DNA from: Arthrobacter sp. UKPF54-2
GTDB taxonomy: Bacteria; Actinomycetota; Actinomycetes; Actinomycetales; Micrococcaceae
Length of the DNA: 64,000 nt
Direction of reading: 5' to 3'
NCBI RefSeq assembly: GCF_007858535.1
Contig: NZ_CP040174.1
Coordinates: forward strand, 186,001-250,000
Shown: piece after piece, positions 26,023-35,464 of the stretch
Layout: each line of letters opens with the position of its first letter
Position numbering within the stretch: position 1 is the stretch's first letter
Made by a program: the position numbers and the translations under genes
Notes under the pieces: model-generated
Database searches by the model: none
Told to the model about the DNA's origin: nothing
The model's input: only the letters and a program-made list of their open reading frames with translations

Positions 26023-27783
26023 CTAGTAGCCGAGGATGACGGGAACCTGCTCCTGCCCCGCCGCACCGGGCGCCACCGGAACGCTCGAAACGTCGGCCTT
26101 GTTGTCCTCTTCGAGCAGGACGGACCCGTAGGCCGCGCCGCCCGCCGCCGACACGAGGTAACCCACCAGCGGTGAGCCCTCAATATCGGCGGGGACCTTG
26201 ACGGACGTGGTGGTTCCGCCGGCGATGTCGGCGGTGGCCGCGGCACGGACCTTGCCGTCCGCAGTGACCGGGGTGTAGGAGATGGTGGCGCGGCCTTCCG
26301 GCGCGCCGAACACCAGGAACCGGGCGCCGGTGGCGGGCACCGGGACCACGTGCTGGCTTCCGAGCCGGGCCGAGGCGGGAGCCCAGGCGAAGTCCGCGGC
26401 CTCCTCAGCCTTGAGCCCGCGGGTGACGCGGGCGGCGGCGGCAAAGGACACATCGGAACTGGCCGCGAGCGTGTAGTGGCCGGCCGGAACCCCCGCGAGC
26501 GAAACCTCGGTGACGGCGCCCGCCTTGGCGGTCACCACGCCGCCGCCGGGGAGCGGCTTCTGGCCGTCGCGGCCGAACAGTTTCACTTCCACCACGGCGT
26601 CCGCGGCGCCCGGGACGGTGATCTGCAGGGCCGGCTTGGCGTCGGCGAAGCCCGGTTTGTCGGCCAGCGCGGCCAGCGCTGCAGGGTCCTGCAGGTCAAG
26701 GCCCGCGATGGCCTGCCGGGTGGCGGGCGCCGTGCCGGGCGAGATGAAGTCCACGCCCCCGGCGGTCAGGCCGCGGAGCACACTCTGCGCGATGACGGCG
26801 GCGACCGGTCCGCCCGTGCTGCGCACCCGCACGCTGAGCTGCTCTTGCCCCGGGGCCAGGCCGGCGAGGATCACAGAGCGCGTGCTGCCCGGTGCCACCA
26901 GCAGCCCGCGGCTGCCGGACGCCTGGATGGGCCCCTTGGCGCCGTACAGATCCAGGCTGACGGTGGCCGGGGTGCCGGAGGCGTTGCTGAGGTTGAGCAC
27001 CGCGGTCCGGCCGACGGCGGTGTTCGCCCCGACCAGCCAGAGGTCGTTGGCCGGACGCTGGCAGGCGGCGGCTGCGGTGCCGCGCAGGTCGCCGTCGGCG
27101 GCGGTGTAGCTCATCACGGCCCCGGCGGACGGCTGCTGGTTTCCCTGCGCATCGGCGCTGAGCACGCTGACGGCGTCCACGGGGTGCTGCGGCACCACAC
27201 CGGCCCGCAGCGCTGGGGCGGCCGGCGCGGGGCTGGGCGCCGCGGACGCGGCAGCGGGCTTGGCCAGTTCCACCAGCGGGCTGCCGGTGAGCGCTGCGAG
27301 GCGGCTTCCGGGGAGGACGCCGGCGCTGGAGCTGAGCACCACGGCGTTGACCGCGCTCTTGGCGGTGGCCGATTCCGGGCTGAACTGGGGGTCGGTGCCT
27401 ACGGGTGTGCCCTCCAGCAGCCGGGCCGGTCCCGGGCAGATGCCCACGCTGTTTCCAGCGGGCACCGCGGTCAGGGGCGCCTCGAGGGCCCTGCTTCCGG
27501 GGCCCTGCGGGGACAGTGCCGACGCCGCGACGAGGCCGCCGCCGGCCGCGGCCAGCAGCGCGGCGGCGAGGATGCCGCCCACGGCGCCCGAGAGGCCCTT
27601 CAGCCGGGCCAAGGCCGGAACCGGGGCGGCGGCCCGGCGCATGTCGCCGCCGCGTCCGTTCCTGTCCCGTTTGCCGTGCTCCGTCGCGGCCTGCTCCGCC
27701 GGGGTTTGCTGCGCCGGTTCGGCGGGTGTCTCCGGGGGCGTTTCGGGCCGGTTCCCGTTCACGTTCTTTATCTCGTCATGCAT
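26023..27783 (-). CDS. DUF5719 family exported protein
   Basis: A 586-residue protein of unknown function found beside the large glycosyltransferase in actinobacteria. The first ~55 residues are Pro/Glu/Gln-rich and cytosolic; a hydrophobic segment (about 67-90) anchors it; the remainder is an extracytoplasmic beta-rich region with repeated VSLDLYGAKG- and VEVKLFGRDG-like strands and short loops, ending in LEEDNKADVSSVPVAPG. The ATG at 27783 overlaps the end of the glycosyltransferase gene by 8 nt, so translation is probably coupled. It is likely to act at the cell surface with that glycosyltransferase, but nothing in the sequence defines a reaction. Confidence 0.82.
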   Translation of the reverse strand: MHDEIKNVNGNRPETPPETPAEPAQQTPAEQAATEHGKRDRNGRGGDMRRAAAPVPALARLKGLSGAVGGILAAALLAAAGGGLVAASALSPQGPGSRALEAPLTAVPAGNSVGICPGPARLLEGTPVGTDPQFSPESATAKSAVNAVVLSSSAGVLPGSRLAALTGSPLVELAKPAAASAAPSPAPAAPALRAGVVPQHPVDAVSVLSADAQGNQQPSAGAVMSYTAADGDLRGTAAAACQRPANDLWLVGANTAVGRTAVLNLSNASGTPATVSLDLYGAKGPIQASGSRGLLVAPGSTRSVILAGLAPGQEQLSVRVRSTGGPVAAVIAQSVLRGLTAGGVDFISPGTAPATRQAIAGLDLQDPAALAALADKPGFADAKPALQITVPGAADAVVEVKLFGRDGQKPLPGGGVVTAKAGAVTEVSLAGVPAGHYTLAASSDVSFAAAARVTRGLKAEEAADFAWAPASARLGSQHVVPVPATGARFLVFGAPEGRATISYTPVTADGKVRAAATADIAGGTTTSVKVPADIEGSPLVGYLVSAAGGAAYGSVLLEEDNKADVSSVPVAPGAAGQEQVPVILGY

Positions 27784-30700
27784 GCTGGTGTTCCTTACGC
27801 AGCGAGCCTTCGTCCCTGGAGAGCCCGGTGTTCGGGCGGCGGGCGGGCATCGGGATGGCGAGCAGGACGGTCAGTCCGATCACGAGGGCCTGGCCGATTC
27901 CGGTCCACAGCGCCCACGGGTTCTCGTAGCGGATGCTGAGCTTGCCGCCCTGGGCCGGCAGGGTGAACGCCTGGGCCCAGTCCGAGGTGGTGGCGGTCAG
28001 GCGCCGGCCGTCCACCCAGGCGCTCCAGCCAGGATCGGAACGTTCGGCGAGGACCACCAGGCGGCCTTGCGGCCCGGCGGGCACGGCCGCCTCCGCCGTG
28101 ACAGCCTCCGACGGCAGCAGCCCGGCGGTTGCTCCGGCGCCGTCGACGATCCGGACGCGGTGCGCGACGTCGGCGGCGTTGATCACCGGCTGGTTCAGCG
28201 GGCTGATCCGCCACAGCCAGCCGGCGTCGGTCTGGCCCACGGCCACGAGGCCGGGGACGGCGTCCATCCGGCTGGCCGTCAGCTGCGCCGCGCTGTCGGC
28301 GGCCTCCAGCACCACGAACCCGACGCCGAGCTGCTCCAGCTGCGCGCGGGGGTCAACCCCCTGGCCGGCGACGATGGTGGCGACCACCCGGCGCAGCATC
28401 GCGGCCACGGCGTCGTCGTCGCGCACCGTTTCCTCCCCGGGGGCTCCGATGACGGTGCGGGCGGAGGCGACGGCCGAGAGGCCGTCCAGCCGGGTGCCGG
28501 CCCCGCGCATCAGCGCTGCGGCAAAAGCCCCGTTTTCCTTGGCGGTGATGACCAGGGTCCGGGCCTGTTCCGGGCCCTCGGCCCGGTCGATGGCCGTCGC
28601 CGGCAGCGTGCGGGTCTTGCCGGCCTGGACCAGCCGGCGGGTGCCCAGCTCCCCCGCGGCGGGGCCGGCCGTGCCGGTGGCGGCGGTTTCCACTCCAGGG
28701 TCCGGGGCGCCGGTGACTGACGCAGGCGCGGGTACGGCGGCCGGGACGGTCTGGAGCACGTTGTGCGCGGCCCACGCGGTGAGCCCGGCCAGCGGGCCGG
28801 CGAGCAGCAGCACCACAGCTGTGACGGCGGTGCCGCGGACCAGGATCTTGCGGTACAGGACGTTGCGGCCGGGCGCGAGGGCCGCCGTGGCGTCGGCGGC
28901 GTCGAGCAGGGCCTCGGCGCCGAGCAGTGCGGCTCCAAGCAAGGTGAAGGCGGCGGCGGAGACGGCCGGGCCGGTGAACGGGGTGACGAGGACCTCGGCG
29001 CTGGCGCCGGTCGCAACGTGACCGGCCAGCCAGCCCCCTGCCAGCATCAGCAGGCCGGCGGCCCAGAGGCAGCGGGCCAGCCGGGGCCGCCGGCCGGCTC
29101 CGTGCCGGCCGGGAAGGAAGAGGGCCGCCAGGGCCAGCAGCAGCACGGGCAGGCCGAGCAGCAGGGCCAGCAGCAGCGCCCACGGTACGGCCCCCGGTCC
29201 GAAGGCCGCCAGGCCGGCGAGGCCGGCGCCGGCGTCGAAGCGCAGCGGCTGGCCGAGCGCCTGCTGCCAGAGCGGAGCGGCGTCGAAGCCCAGCGGCAGG
29301 CCCGGATCGGCCAGCAGGGCGCGGGGCCGGTCCGGGACGGAGAGGGTGAAGGGAACGAACAGGGAGAGGCTGGGCAGCAGCGACCACCAGACGGTGCGGC
29401 CGCGCCGTCCCAGCAGCACACCGCAGAGTGCAACGCCGGCGACGGCGGGCAGCAGCAGCGACGGCGCTGCCGCGGTGACAACAGCCAGCGCCAGTCCGGC
29501 GGCGGCCGCGGCGGTCCAGGACGGGGTGCCGTTGATGCCGGGTTTGGCCGGAGGTTTCTCGGTGAAGCGCCGCTCCCCCGGACCCGGGACGGCAAAACGT
29601 CCGCGGCCGGGCACCGAGCCCGTGGCGCGCAGCAGCGCCAGGACCAGCAGCGGCATCATCACGTGTGCAACGAGCGCGCCGAGGCGGCCCTGGTTGAGGG
29701 CCACCTGCAGGGCCGGCGCGCCCGCCCACAGCAGCGCGGCCGCAAGCCGGAGCCGGCGTCGCTGCGTCAGGGCCCCGGCGGCAAACCAGGCACCCAGGGC
29801 GGACAGCGGCATCGCCAGGACCAGCAGCCACACCACGGCGCCGTTGGCGTTGCCGGCCGCCAGGACGCCGAGCAGCCAGAGCACGTAGCCAAAGGGGTCG
29901 CCGTGGCCCGGGAGCCCGGCCCCAAGCGCGATCCACCAGCCCGAGGCGTGGTCCCAGATCTCGCCCAGGCGGGCTGAGACCGGCATCAGCGCCCCGCCGG
30001 TGGCGGCGTCGGCGCGGAAGAGGTTCAGCAGGCCGATGAGGGAGGCCGCGGCGGTGACCAGCAGGGCCAGCAGCGCCCCGTTGCCCACCCAGGCGCGCCC
30101 GGTGGTGCTGAGCGCGGCGAAATCGTCGGCGGCGTCCCCGCTGGGCTGGTCCGCCAGCGGGTCATGCCCGGCGGTAGGTTCGGAATCGTCGGAGCCGATG
30201 GCCTCGATCAGGGAGCGCCGGTGGGCCCAGACCTCGCGGCGGGGCGTCTGCAGGCCCTTGATCACGGAGCGCCGGATGCGCCGGGTGCGGGCAGCGTTGC
30301 GGCGGCCGCGGAGCACGGCGGCGGGCCGGCCCAGCGCGCCGAGCGTGGCCAGCAGCTGGGAGAACCCGTGCCCGGGGTCCTTGACGGCGATGCTGAGGAC
30401 AAGTTTGAAGAGGCTGCCCAGGAGGGCGCCGACGGCGTGCAGCGGAACCTTCCACGCCGGGGCGTGCTTGAGCCGCAGGTGGACCTGGGCCTTGCGGGCC
30501 GCCGTCGCGGTCCCGAGGGCGTGCGGCCGGTGCGCGACGTGGAACATCCGTGCGCTCGGGACCACCACCACGCGGTGGCCGGCGAGCCGGTTGCGCCAGC
30601 AGAAGTCGACGTCGTCACCGCTGCCGGGCAGGGCCGGGTCGAAGCCCCGGAGCTCCTCCCAGACGTCACGGCGGACCAGCATGCCGGCGGAGTTCACGGC

Positions 30701-31192
30701 GAAGGTGTCGCTGCGGCCGTCGTACTGGCCCTGGTCGAGTTCATCCGCCTCGATCAGGGTCAGGCGCTCGGCCCACCGGCTGGTGGAAAGCCCGACGTCG
30801 ATCAGCCGGCGCCCGGCGTGCCAGTCGAGCTGCTTGCAGCCCGCCACGGTGACCGAGGGTGCGCGCTCGACGGCGTGCAGCAGTTCGGCGAGTGCCTCGG
30901 GGGCCGGTGCGGCGTCGTCGTGCAGCAGCCAGATCCATTCGGCGGCCGGGTCGCCGGAACCGCCGCGACGGGGCGCGAGGTCCTTGAGGGCGGCCTGCAC
31001 CGCTCCGCCCATGCCTGTCCTGGTCTGCTCGAAAACGGTGACGTTGGACGTGCCGAGCGCCTGGCCCAGCAACGCCGCCGAATGGTCGCGGGATCCGGTG
31101 TCAACCCCGATGACTGAGTCCGCGGGCCGCGTTTGCGCCGCCAAAGCCGCCAGGGTCCTGGGGAGATAGTCACCGCCGTTGTGGGCTACCAC
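27776..31192 (-). CDS. Large membrane glycosyltransferase (GT2 domain plus multi-span region)
   Basis: An 1138-residue protein. Residues 1-280 form a GT2 (GT-A) domain with VIGVDTGSRD, WIWLLHDDAAP (DxD-like metal site) and the acceptor-side motif PGSGDDVDFCWRN. A basic linker follows, then about a dozen membrane segments (about 370-860) and a C-terminal extracytoplasmic beta-rich domain ending in one more membrane segment near 1105-1125. The substrate is unknown; cell-wall polysaccharide assembly is likely. The GTG at 31192 cuts the first beta strand (VTAVVVAHNGG). An in-frame ATT at 31222, overlapping the whiB stop as TAATT, would restore it. Operon with whiB upstream and DUF5719 downstream. 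Confidence 0.85.
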   Translation of the reverse strand: MVAHNGGDYLPRTLAALAAQTRPADSVIGVDTGSRDHSAALLGQALGTSNVTVFEQTRTGMGGAVQAALKDLAPRRGGSGDPAAEWIWLLHDDAAPAPEALAELLHAVERAPSVTVAGCKQLDWHAGRRLIDVGLSTSRWAERLTLIEADELDQGQYDGRSDTFAVNSAGMLVRRDVWEELRGFDPALPGSGDDVDFCWRNRLAGHRVVVVPSARMFHVAHRPHALGTATAARKAQVHLRLKHAPAWKVPLHAVGALLGSLFKLVLSIAVKDPGHGFSQLLATLGALGRPAAVLRGRRNAARTRRIRRSVIKGLQTPRREVWAHRRSLIEAIGSDDSEPTAGHDPLADQPSGDAADDFAALSTTGRAWVGNGALLALLVTAAASLIGLLNLFRADAATGGALMPVSARLGEIWDHASGWWIALGAGLPGHGDPFGYVLWLLGVLAAGNANGAVVWLLVLAMPLSALGAWFAAGALTQRRRLRLAAALLWAGAPALQVALNQGRLGALVAHVMMPLLVLALLRATGSVPGRGRFAVPGPGERRFTEKPPAKPGINGTPSWTAAAAAGLALAVVTAAAPSLLLPAVAGVALCGVLLGRRGRTVWWSLLPSLSLFVPFTLSVPDRPRALLADPGLPLGFDAAPLWQQALGQPLRFDAGAGLAGLAAFGPGAVPWALLLALLLGLPVLLLALAALFLPGRHGAGRRPRLARCLWAAGLLMLAGGWLAGHVATGASAEVLVTPFTGPAVSAAAFTLLGAALLGAEALLDAADATAALAPGRNVLYRKILVRGTAVTAVVLLLAGPLAGLTAWAAHNVLQTVPAAVPAPASVTGAPDPGVETAATGTAGPAAGELGTRRLVQAGKTRTLPATAIDRAEGPEQARTLVITAKENGAFAAALMRGAGTRLDGLSAVASARTVIGAPGEETVRDDDAVAAMLRRVVATIVAGQGVDPRAQLEQLGVGFVVLEAADSAAQLTASRMDAVPGLVAVGQTDAGWLWRISPLNQPVINAADVAHRVRIVDGAGATAGLLPSEAVTAEAAVPAGPQGRLVVLAERSDPGWSAWVDGRRLTATTSDWAQAFTLPAQGGKLSIRYENPWALWTGIGQALVIGLTVLLAIPMPARRPNTGLSRDEGSLRKEHQHA

Positions 31193-31221
31193 AACGGCGG
31201 TGACGTGTACTTCCTGAAGAA

Positions 31222-31764
31222 TTAGACTGCCCGCTTCCTAAGCCGGCGGCGTTCCCGCTCGGAGAGGCCGCCCCAGATACCGAAGCGCTCGTCGTTGGAC
31301 AAGGCGTACTCCAGGCACTGCGAGCGGACGTTGCAGGCGCCGCACACCTTTTTGGCGTCGCGGGTGGAGCCGCCCTTTTCCGGGAAGAAGGCCTCCGGGT
31401 CGGTCTGTGCGCACAGCGCGTCTGTCTGCCATCCCAGTTCGCCTTCATCGTCGAAGTCCTGCCGGGGCGGCAACCCGATCCACACCGGCTGCACGGCGGT
31501 TCCGGAGTGCAGGGTCTGCAGCTCCATGGGAGGGTCAAGCGGGTCGTTGTGCTCCGGGCTGTCCGCCAGAAGCGCTTCGTGGGCTGCGAGGAAGGCCGTG
31601 GCCTGGTCCTGCAGGGAATCCTGGGTTTGTTCGTTGTACCGCTCCGCGGCGACCGGATCGGCCGGGTCGACATACCAGTCGCTCGGCACCCCGCGTGAAC
31701 GGTATTTTGCCGTCGCCTGGCCGGCGACGACTTCATCTTCATGGATACGCTCTGCAAGCCCCAT
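31222..31764 (-). CDS. WhiB-family iron-sulfur transcription factor (WhiB2/WhmD type)
   Basis: A 180-residue protein with the WhiB domain at the C-terminus: four cysteines at 118, 141, 144 and 150 in the order C-X22-C-X2-C-X5-C for a [4Fe-4S] cluster, the GIWGG beta-turn at about 163-167, and the basic DNA-binding tail ERRRLRKRAV. The domain sequence and the neighbouring DUF3499/zincin genes point to WhiB2 (WhmD), which controls division and septation in mycobacteria. The N-terminal ~110 residues are acidic and poorly conserved. The ATG follows GAGAGGG by about 7 nt. A 386-bp upstream region with a palindrome may carry its control elements. Confidence 0.9.
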   Translation of the reverse strand: MGLAERIHEDEVVAGQATAKYRSRGVPSDWYVDPADPVAAERYNEQTQDSLQDQATAFLAAHEALLADSPEHNDPLDPPMELQTLHSGTAVQPVWIGLPPRQDFDDEGELGWQTDALCAQTDPEAFFPEKGGSTRDAKKVCGACNVRSQCLEYALSNDERFGIWGGLSERERRRLRKRAV

Positions 31765-32150
31765 TGGCGTTCCCTCTCTGATTTTGCAGCCCCTGCCTGA
31801 CCCTCGGACACTCGGTTGTGTGCCGGCTGTTGCGCAGTGGCTTTCGATACCTAATTACACGTGTGTAAGTATCCGGGAGTCAAGCCGCAGCGGAGATAAT
31901 AATCAACTTTTGTCGGATTGCCGGGGCACGCCACGCCCGGGATTTTTCAGCCCTCTTTGTCGGCCCGGGCCCGGAATTGACAGCATACTGAGCAGTTTCA
32001 GGCGCGTTTCCGGCCATCGGGCCGGGAATTTCCTGCATTTTCGGCGGTTCCGCACCGTGGCCCTCCACCGCGCCGCGGCCCTTGCCCCCGCGCCGCCCGG
32101 GCCGCCCGTGACGGAGATCACGCCAGCGGCCGCCATGGCAAGATAAACGC
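31765..32150. other. Long divergent intergenic region upstream of whiB and TIGR03089
   Basis: No protein or RNA gene is recognised in these 386 bp. The part nearest whiB is AT-richer than the surroundings (31850-31920) and holds a TTACAC/GTGTAA inverted repeat and a GACAC pentamer near 31806. The part nearest TIGR03089 is GC-rich. CAAGAT at 32139-32144 lies 6 nt before the TIGR03089 ATG and may be its weak -10 element. The length and AT-rich patch suggest a complex promoter for whiB. Confidence 0.6.
31855..31868. promoter_or_regulatory. Candidate operator upstream of whiB
   Basis: Perfect 6-bp inverted repeat TTACAC-GT-GTGTAA centred about 98 bp before the whiB start. The half-sites match those of the developmental regulator BldD, but the spacer is 2 nt instead of 1. 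The binding protein is unknown. Confidence 0.4.
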
Positions 32151-32882
32151 ATGAGCATCCCGGCAATCGACCTGATGACAGCCCTGCGTTCGGGCCAGTC
32201 CACCTCCCCCCGGCTGACCTGGTACGGCCCCGACGCCGAACGGGTGGAACTCTCCGGCCGGGTGCTGGACAACTGGGTCGCCAAGACCAGCAACCTCTTC
32301 CAGGACGAACTCGACGCCGAACCCGGGACGCGGCTCCGGCTGGACCTGCCGGCGCACTGGAAATCCGTGGTGCTCGCCCTGGCCGCCTGGCAGCTGGGCA
32401 TGGAGGTGGTGTTCGACGCCGCCGACGCCGAGCTGGTCGCCACCGCGGCCCCCGGTCCCGCTGCCGCCGGCGGCAGCTTCGAAACGGTGATGGCGGTGGC
32501 GCTGCCTGCCCTGGCGATGCGGTGGCCGGGCAGCCTGCCCTCCGGCGTCGTCGACTATGCCGCCGAGATCCGCTCGCACGGCGACTTCTTTATGCCGCAC
32601 GTGGACCCGGAACCGGAGCGCCCGGCCGTGCGTGACGCCGCCGGAACCGTGCACACCCACGGGGCACTGCTGGCCGGTTTCGCCGCGGCGGGCGACGCGG
32701 GCGCGGCGGGCGGCGCCCCGAAGGAGGGGCCCCGCCTGCTGGTCCGGGCGGACGACGGCCTCGAACCGGTCCTGGCCCAGGCCCTCGGCGCGTGGGCGGC
32801 CGACGGCTCCGTGGTGCTGGTCCACCCGGAGGTCGCGGTGACGGAGCGGCTGCTGGGCGACGAGCGCGTGAGCCGGAGCTGA
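32151..32882 (+). CDS. TIGR03089 family protein (stand-alone AMP-ligase-like fragment)
   Basis: A 243-residue protein of unknown function. It resembles only the N-terminal part of acyl-adenylating enzymes (TWYGPDAERVELSGRVLDNWVAKTSNLF, then AWQLGMEVVF) and lacks the TSGTTG phosphate loop and the C-terminal catalytic domain, which is normal for this family. It is thus unlikely to adenylate a substrate by itself. The length agrees with other actinobacterial members, so it is not a truncation. It is convergent with gtrA, 10 bp away. Confidence 0.8.
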   Translation: MSIPAIDLMTALRSGQSTSPRLTWYGPDAERVELSGRVLDNWVAKTSNLFQDELDAEPGTRLRLDLPAHWKSVVLALAAWQLGMEVVFDAADAELVATAAPGPAAAGGSFETVMAVALPALAMRWPGSLPSGVVDYAAEIRSHGDFFMPHVDPEPERPAVRDAAGTVHTHGALLAGFAAAGDAGAAGGAPKEGPRLLVRADDGLEPVLAQALGAWAADGSVVLVHPEVAVTERLLGDERVSRS

Positions 32883-32892
32883 CCCGGCCGGC

Positions 32893-33462
32893 TTAGCGGC
32901 GTTCGGGGTTGGCGCCGGGAGCGTCGGGGTCCTGCGCCGGCCCGGGAACCTTGACCGGCGTGTGGCCGTGCGGGTGCCGTTCGATGATCTCGTGGTCGTG
33001 CGAGAACTCCGGCTCGTCGTCGAGTTCCTTGTTGAAGACGAGGAAGCGGTAGGCGAAGAAGCGCACGACGGTGGCAACGAGGATGCCGACCACACCGGCG
33101 AAGAACAGCATGTTCTTGTCCGTGATGCCCATGCCGTACTTGGCGAGGGCGGTAAGGCCGGTGGAGATGCCGATGCCGATGCCGTTAATCAGCACGAACA
33201 TCGCGAACTCGCGCAGCACGTTTTCCTGCCGGCGGTGGCGGAACGTCCAGAAGCGGTTCGCGATCCAGGAGAAGATCGTCGCGACGGTCGCGCCGACGAA
33301 GCGGGCCTTGGCCTCGCTGTCGGACATGGCGCCGTGCATCAGGTAGTACGTCAGGCCGTTGTCGATGACGAAGGCGACACCGCCGACGGCGCCGAACTTC
33401 GCCACTTCGCGCCAGAAGAGCGATGCGAGCCCGCGCACACGATCTGCAAGTGTGTTAATCAT
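32893..33462 (-). CDS. GtrA family membrane protein
   Basis: A 189-residue protein with four membrane segments (about 16-40, 46-66, 85-105, 110-135), the GtrA fold, which is proposed to flip polyprenyl-linked sugars or otherwise assist glycosylation of envelope polymers. The motif FGAVGGVAFVIDNGLTYYL and the tail RFFAYRFLVF are typical. About 50 charged residues follow the last segment, including a His-rich stretch. The ATG at 33462 has GGAGGG 3-8 nt upstream; an in-frame codon 14 residues earlier has no such site. Divergent from purK, with 195 bp between starts. Confidence 0.88.
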   Translation of the reverse strand: MINTLADRVRGLASLFWREVAKFGAVGGVAFVIDNGLTYYLMHGAMSDSEAKARFVGATVATIFSWIANRFWTFRHRRQENVLREFAMFVLINGIGIGISTGLTALAKYGMGITDKNMLFFAGVVGILVATVVRFFAYRFLVFNKELDDEPEFSHDHEIIERHPHGHTPVKVPGPAQDPDAPGANPERR

Positions 33463-33657
33463 GACCCTCCGTGGCCCTCGTGAAACAGTCAGCCATCCGG
33501 CCAACGGCCCATTTTAGCGCCGTTTCCCGGGTGCGCGCCCCCGCCCGGCGCTAATCCGCGGTCCGTGCCCCGGCAATCCCGGCCGAAAAAGGGGCGGATT
33601 CGGGCGCCCTGGCGCGCGGGGGCCGGTTCCGCGCAGGTTTTCGGTAGGCTGGGAGAT

Positions 33658-34854
33658 GTGACTTTTCCTGTAATCGGTGTGGTTGGCGGCGGCCAGCTAG
33701 CCCGCATGATGGCCCCGGCCGCGACCGCACTCGGCTTCGAACTCCGTGTCCTGGCCGAGGGCGAGGACGTCTCCGCGGTCGCCGCCGTGGCCAAGGCCCC
33801 GGTCGGCGACTACACCGACCTCGACCACCTGCTGGAGTTTTCCCGCGGCCTGGACGTACTGACCTTCGACCACGAGCATGTCCCTACCGGGCACCTGCGC
33901 GCGCTGATCGAGGCCGGCGTCAACGTCCACCCGGGCCCCGACGCCCTGGTCAACGCGCAGGACAAACTGGTGATGCGTGCCGCGATCGACCGGCTGGAGC
34001 TGCCCAACCCGCGCTGGGCCGCCGTCGAGGACGTCGAGGCCCTGGTTGCCTTCGGCGAGGAGGCCGGCTGGCCGGTGGTGCTGAAGACGCCGCGCGGCGG
34101 CTACGACGGCAAGGGCGTGCGGATCGTGGCCTCCGCCGAGGACGCCGCGGCGTCCTCGGACTGGTTCGCGGCCATGTCCCCGCTCCTGGCCGAAGCCAAG
34201 GTTGAGTTCAGCCGTGAGCTCTCGGCCATGGTGGCCCGCACGCCCGACGGCGAATCCCGGGCCTGGCCTGTGGTGCACACCATCCAGGTCGACGGCGTCT
34301 GCGACGAGGTGATCGCCCCCGCCCTGGACATCCCGCTGGAGGTCGCCGCCGCCGCCGAGGACGCCGCGGTGCGGATCGCCAACGAACTCGGCGTCACCGG
34401 CGTGATGGCCGTGGAAATGTTCGAGACCCCCGGCGTCGGCGCCGGCTTCCTCATCAACGAACTCGCCATGCGCCCGCACAACACCGGCCACTGGACCCAG
34501 GACGGCTCGGTGACGAGCCAGTTCGAGCAGCACCTGCGGGCCATCCTGAACCTGCCGCTGGGCGCCACCGACCTGCTCGGTCCCGTGGTGGTCATGAAGA
34601 ACTTCCTCGGCGGAGCCAACCAGAACCTGTTCTCCGCCTACCCCGCGGCCCTGGCCAGCGAACCGGCCGCCAAGGTCCACTGCTACGGCAAGGCCGTGCG
34701 CCCGGGCCGCAAGATCGGCCACGTCAACCTCGTCGGCGGCTCCGCGGCCGACGTCGATTCCGTCCGCCAACGGGCCGGCACCGTTGCCACCATCATCCGG
34801 GACGGGCGGGCCCAGGCCGGCACCGCCCCGGGAACCACCGAGGAGACCGCGTGA
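33658..34854 (+). CDS. purK: 5-(carboxyamino)imidazole ribonucleotide synthase
   Basis: ATP-grasp enzyme of purine synthesis that carboxylates AIR with bicarbonate and ATP to N5-CAIR. The 398 residues contain the N-terminal dinucleotide-like [12 protein letters not shown], the ATP-grasp loop [10 protein letters not shown], and the conserved [16 protein letters not shown]. The GTG start is 7 nt after TAGGCT (33645-33650), a leaderless-type promoter. The stop overlaps the purE start by 4 nt (GTGA), so the two products, which act in sequence, are translationally coupled. Confidence 0.95.
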   Translation: MTFPVIGVVGGGQLARMMAPAATALGFELRVLAEGEDVSAVAAVAKAPVGDYTDLDHLLEFSRGLDVLTFDHEHVPTGHLRALIEAGVNVHPGPDALVNAQDKLVMRAAIDRLELPNPRWAAVEDVEALVAFGEEAGWPVVLKTPRGGYDGKGVRIVASAEDAAASSDWFAAMSPLLAEAKVEFSRELSAMVARTPDGESRAWPVVHTIQVDGVCDEVIAPALDIPLEVAAAAEDAAVRIANELGVTGVMAVEMFETPGVGAGFLINELAMRPHNTGHWTQDGSVTSQFEQHLRAILNLPLGATDLLGPVVVMKNFLGGANQNLFSAYPAALASEPAAKVHCYGKAVRPGRKIGHVNLVGGSAADVDSVRQRAGTVATIIRDGRAQAGTAPGTTEETA

Positions 34855-35453
34855 GCGCCAGCACCGAAGCCCAGGACTCCGGCCCCCGCGCCGCCCCCAC
34901 CGGGCCCGCCCCGATCGTGGGGCTCGTGATGGGCTCCGACTCCGACTGGCCCGTGATGGAGGCCGCCGCGGAAGCGCTGGCCGAGTTCGGCATCCCGTTC
35001 GAGGCCGACGTCGTCTCGGCGCACCGGATGCCCACCGAAATGATCCGCTACGGGCAGAGCGCCCACGAACGCGGGCTGCGCGTGATCATCGCCGGTGCGG
35101 GCGGCGCCGCGCACCTGCCCGGCATGCTCGCCTCCGTGACGCCGCTGCCGGTGATCGGTGTGCCCGTGCCGCTGAAAACCCTCGACGGGATGGACTCACT
35201 GCTGTCCATCGTGCAGATGCCGGCCGGCGTGCCGGTCGCCACGGTCTCCATTGCCGGTGCCCGCAATGCCGGACTTCTGGCGGTGCGGATGCTGGCCTCG
35301 GGCACGGACGCCCTCGCCGAGCAGCTGCGCTCCGAACTCCTCGACTTCGCCCGGGAACTCAACGACGCCGCCACCGCCAAGGGCGCGAACCTGCGCAGCA
35401 AGGTGGCCGAGGTGTTCTCCGACGAAAACTGCGTTCCGCGGGGCGGCCGGTAA
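34851..35453 (+). CDS. purE: N5-CAIR mutase
   Basis: Class I PurE, which converts N5-CAIR made by PurK to CAIR. The 200 residues contain [16 protein letters not shown], the catalytic histidine in [17 protein letters not shown], and the serine/isoleucine-containing [16 protein letters not shown] polar 17-residue N-terminal extension precedes the core. The GTG overlaps the purK stop (GTGA). An LCP gene follows after 11 bp on the same strand. Confidence 0.95.
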   Translation: MSASTEAQDSGPRAAPTGPAPIVGLVMGSDSDWPVMEAAAEALAEFGIPFEADVVSAHRMPTEMIRYGQSAHERGLRVIIAGAGGAAHLPGMLASVTPLPVIGVPVPLKTLDGMDSLLSIVQMPAGVPVATVSIAGARNAGLLAVRMLASGTDALAEQLRSELLDFARELNDAATAKGANLRSKVAEVFSDENCVPRGGR

Positions 35454-35464
35454 GGATCCAGGAC

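Noticed and set aside
31855..31868. Canonical BldD site upstream of whiB
   Set aside because: The half-sites fit but the spacer is 2 nt rather than 1, so I report it only as a candidate operator.
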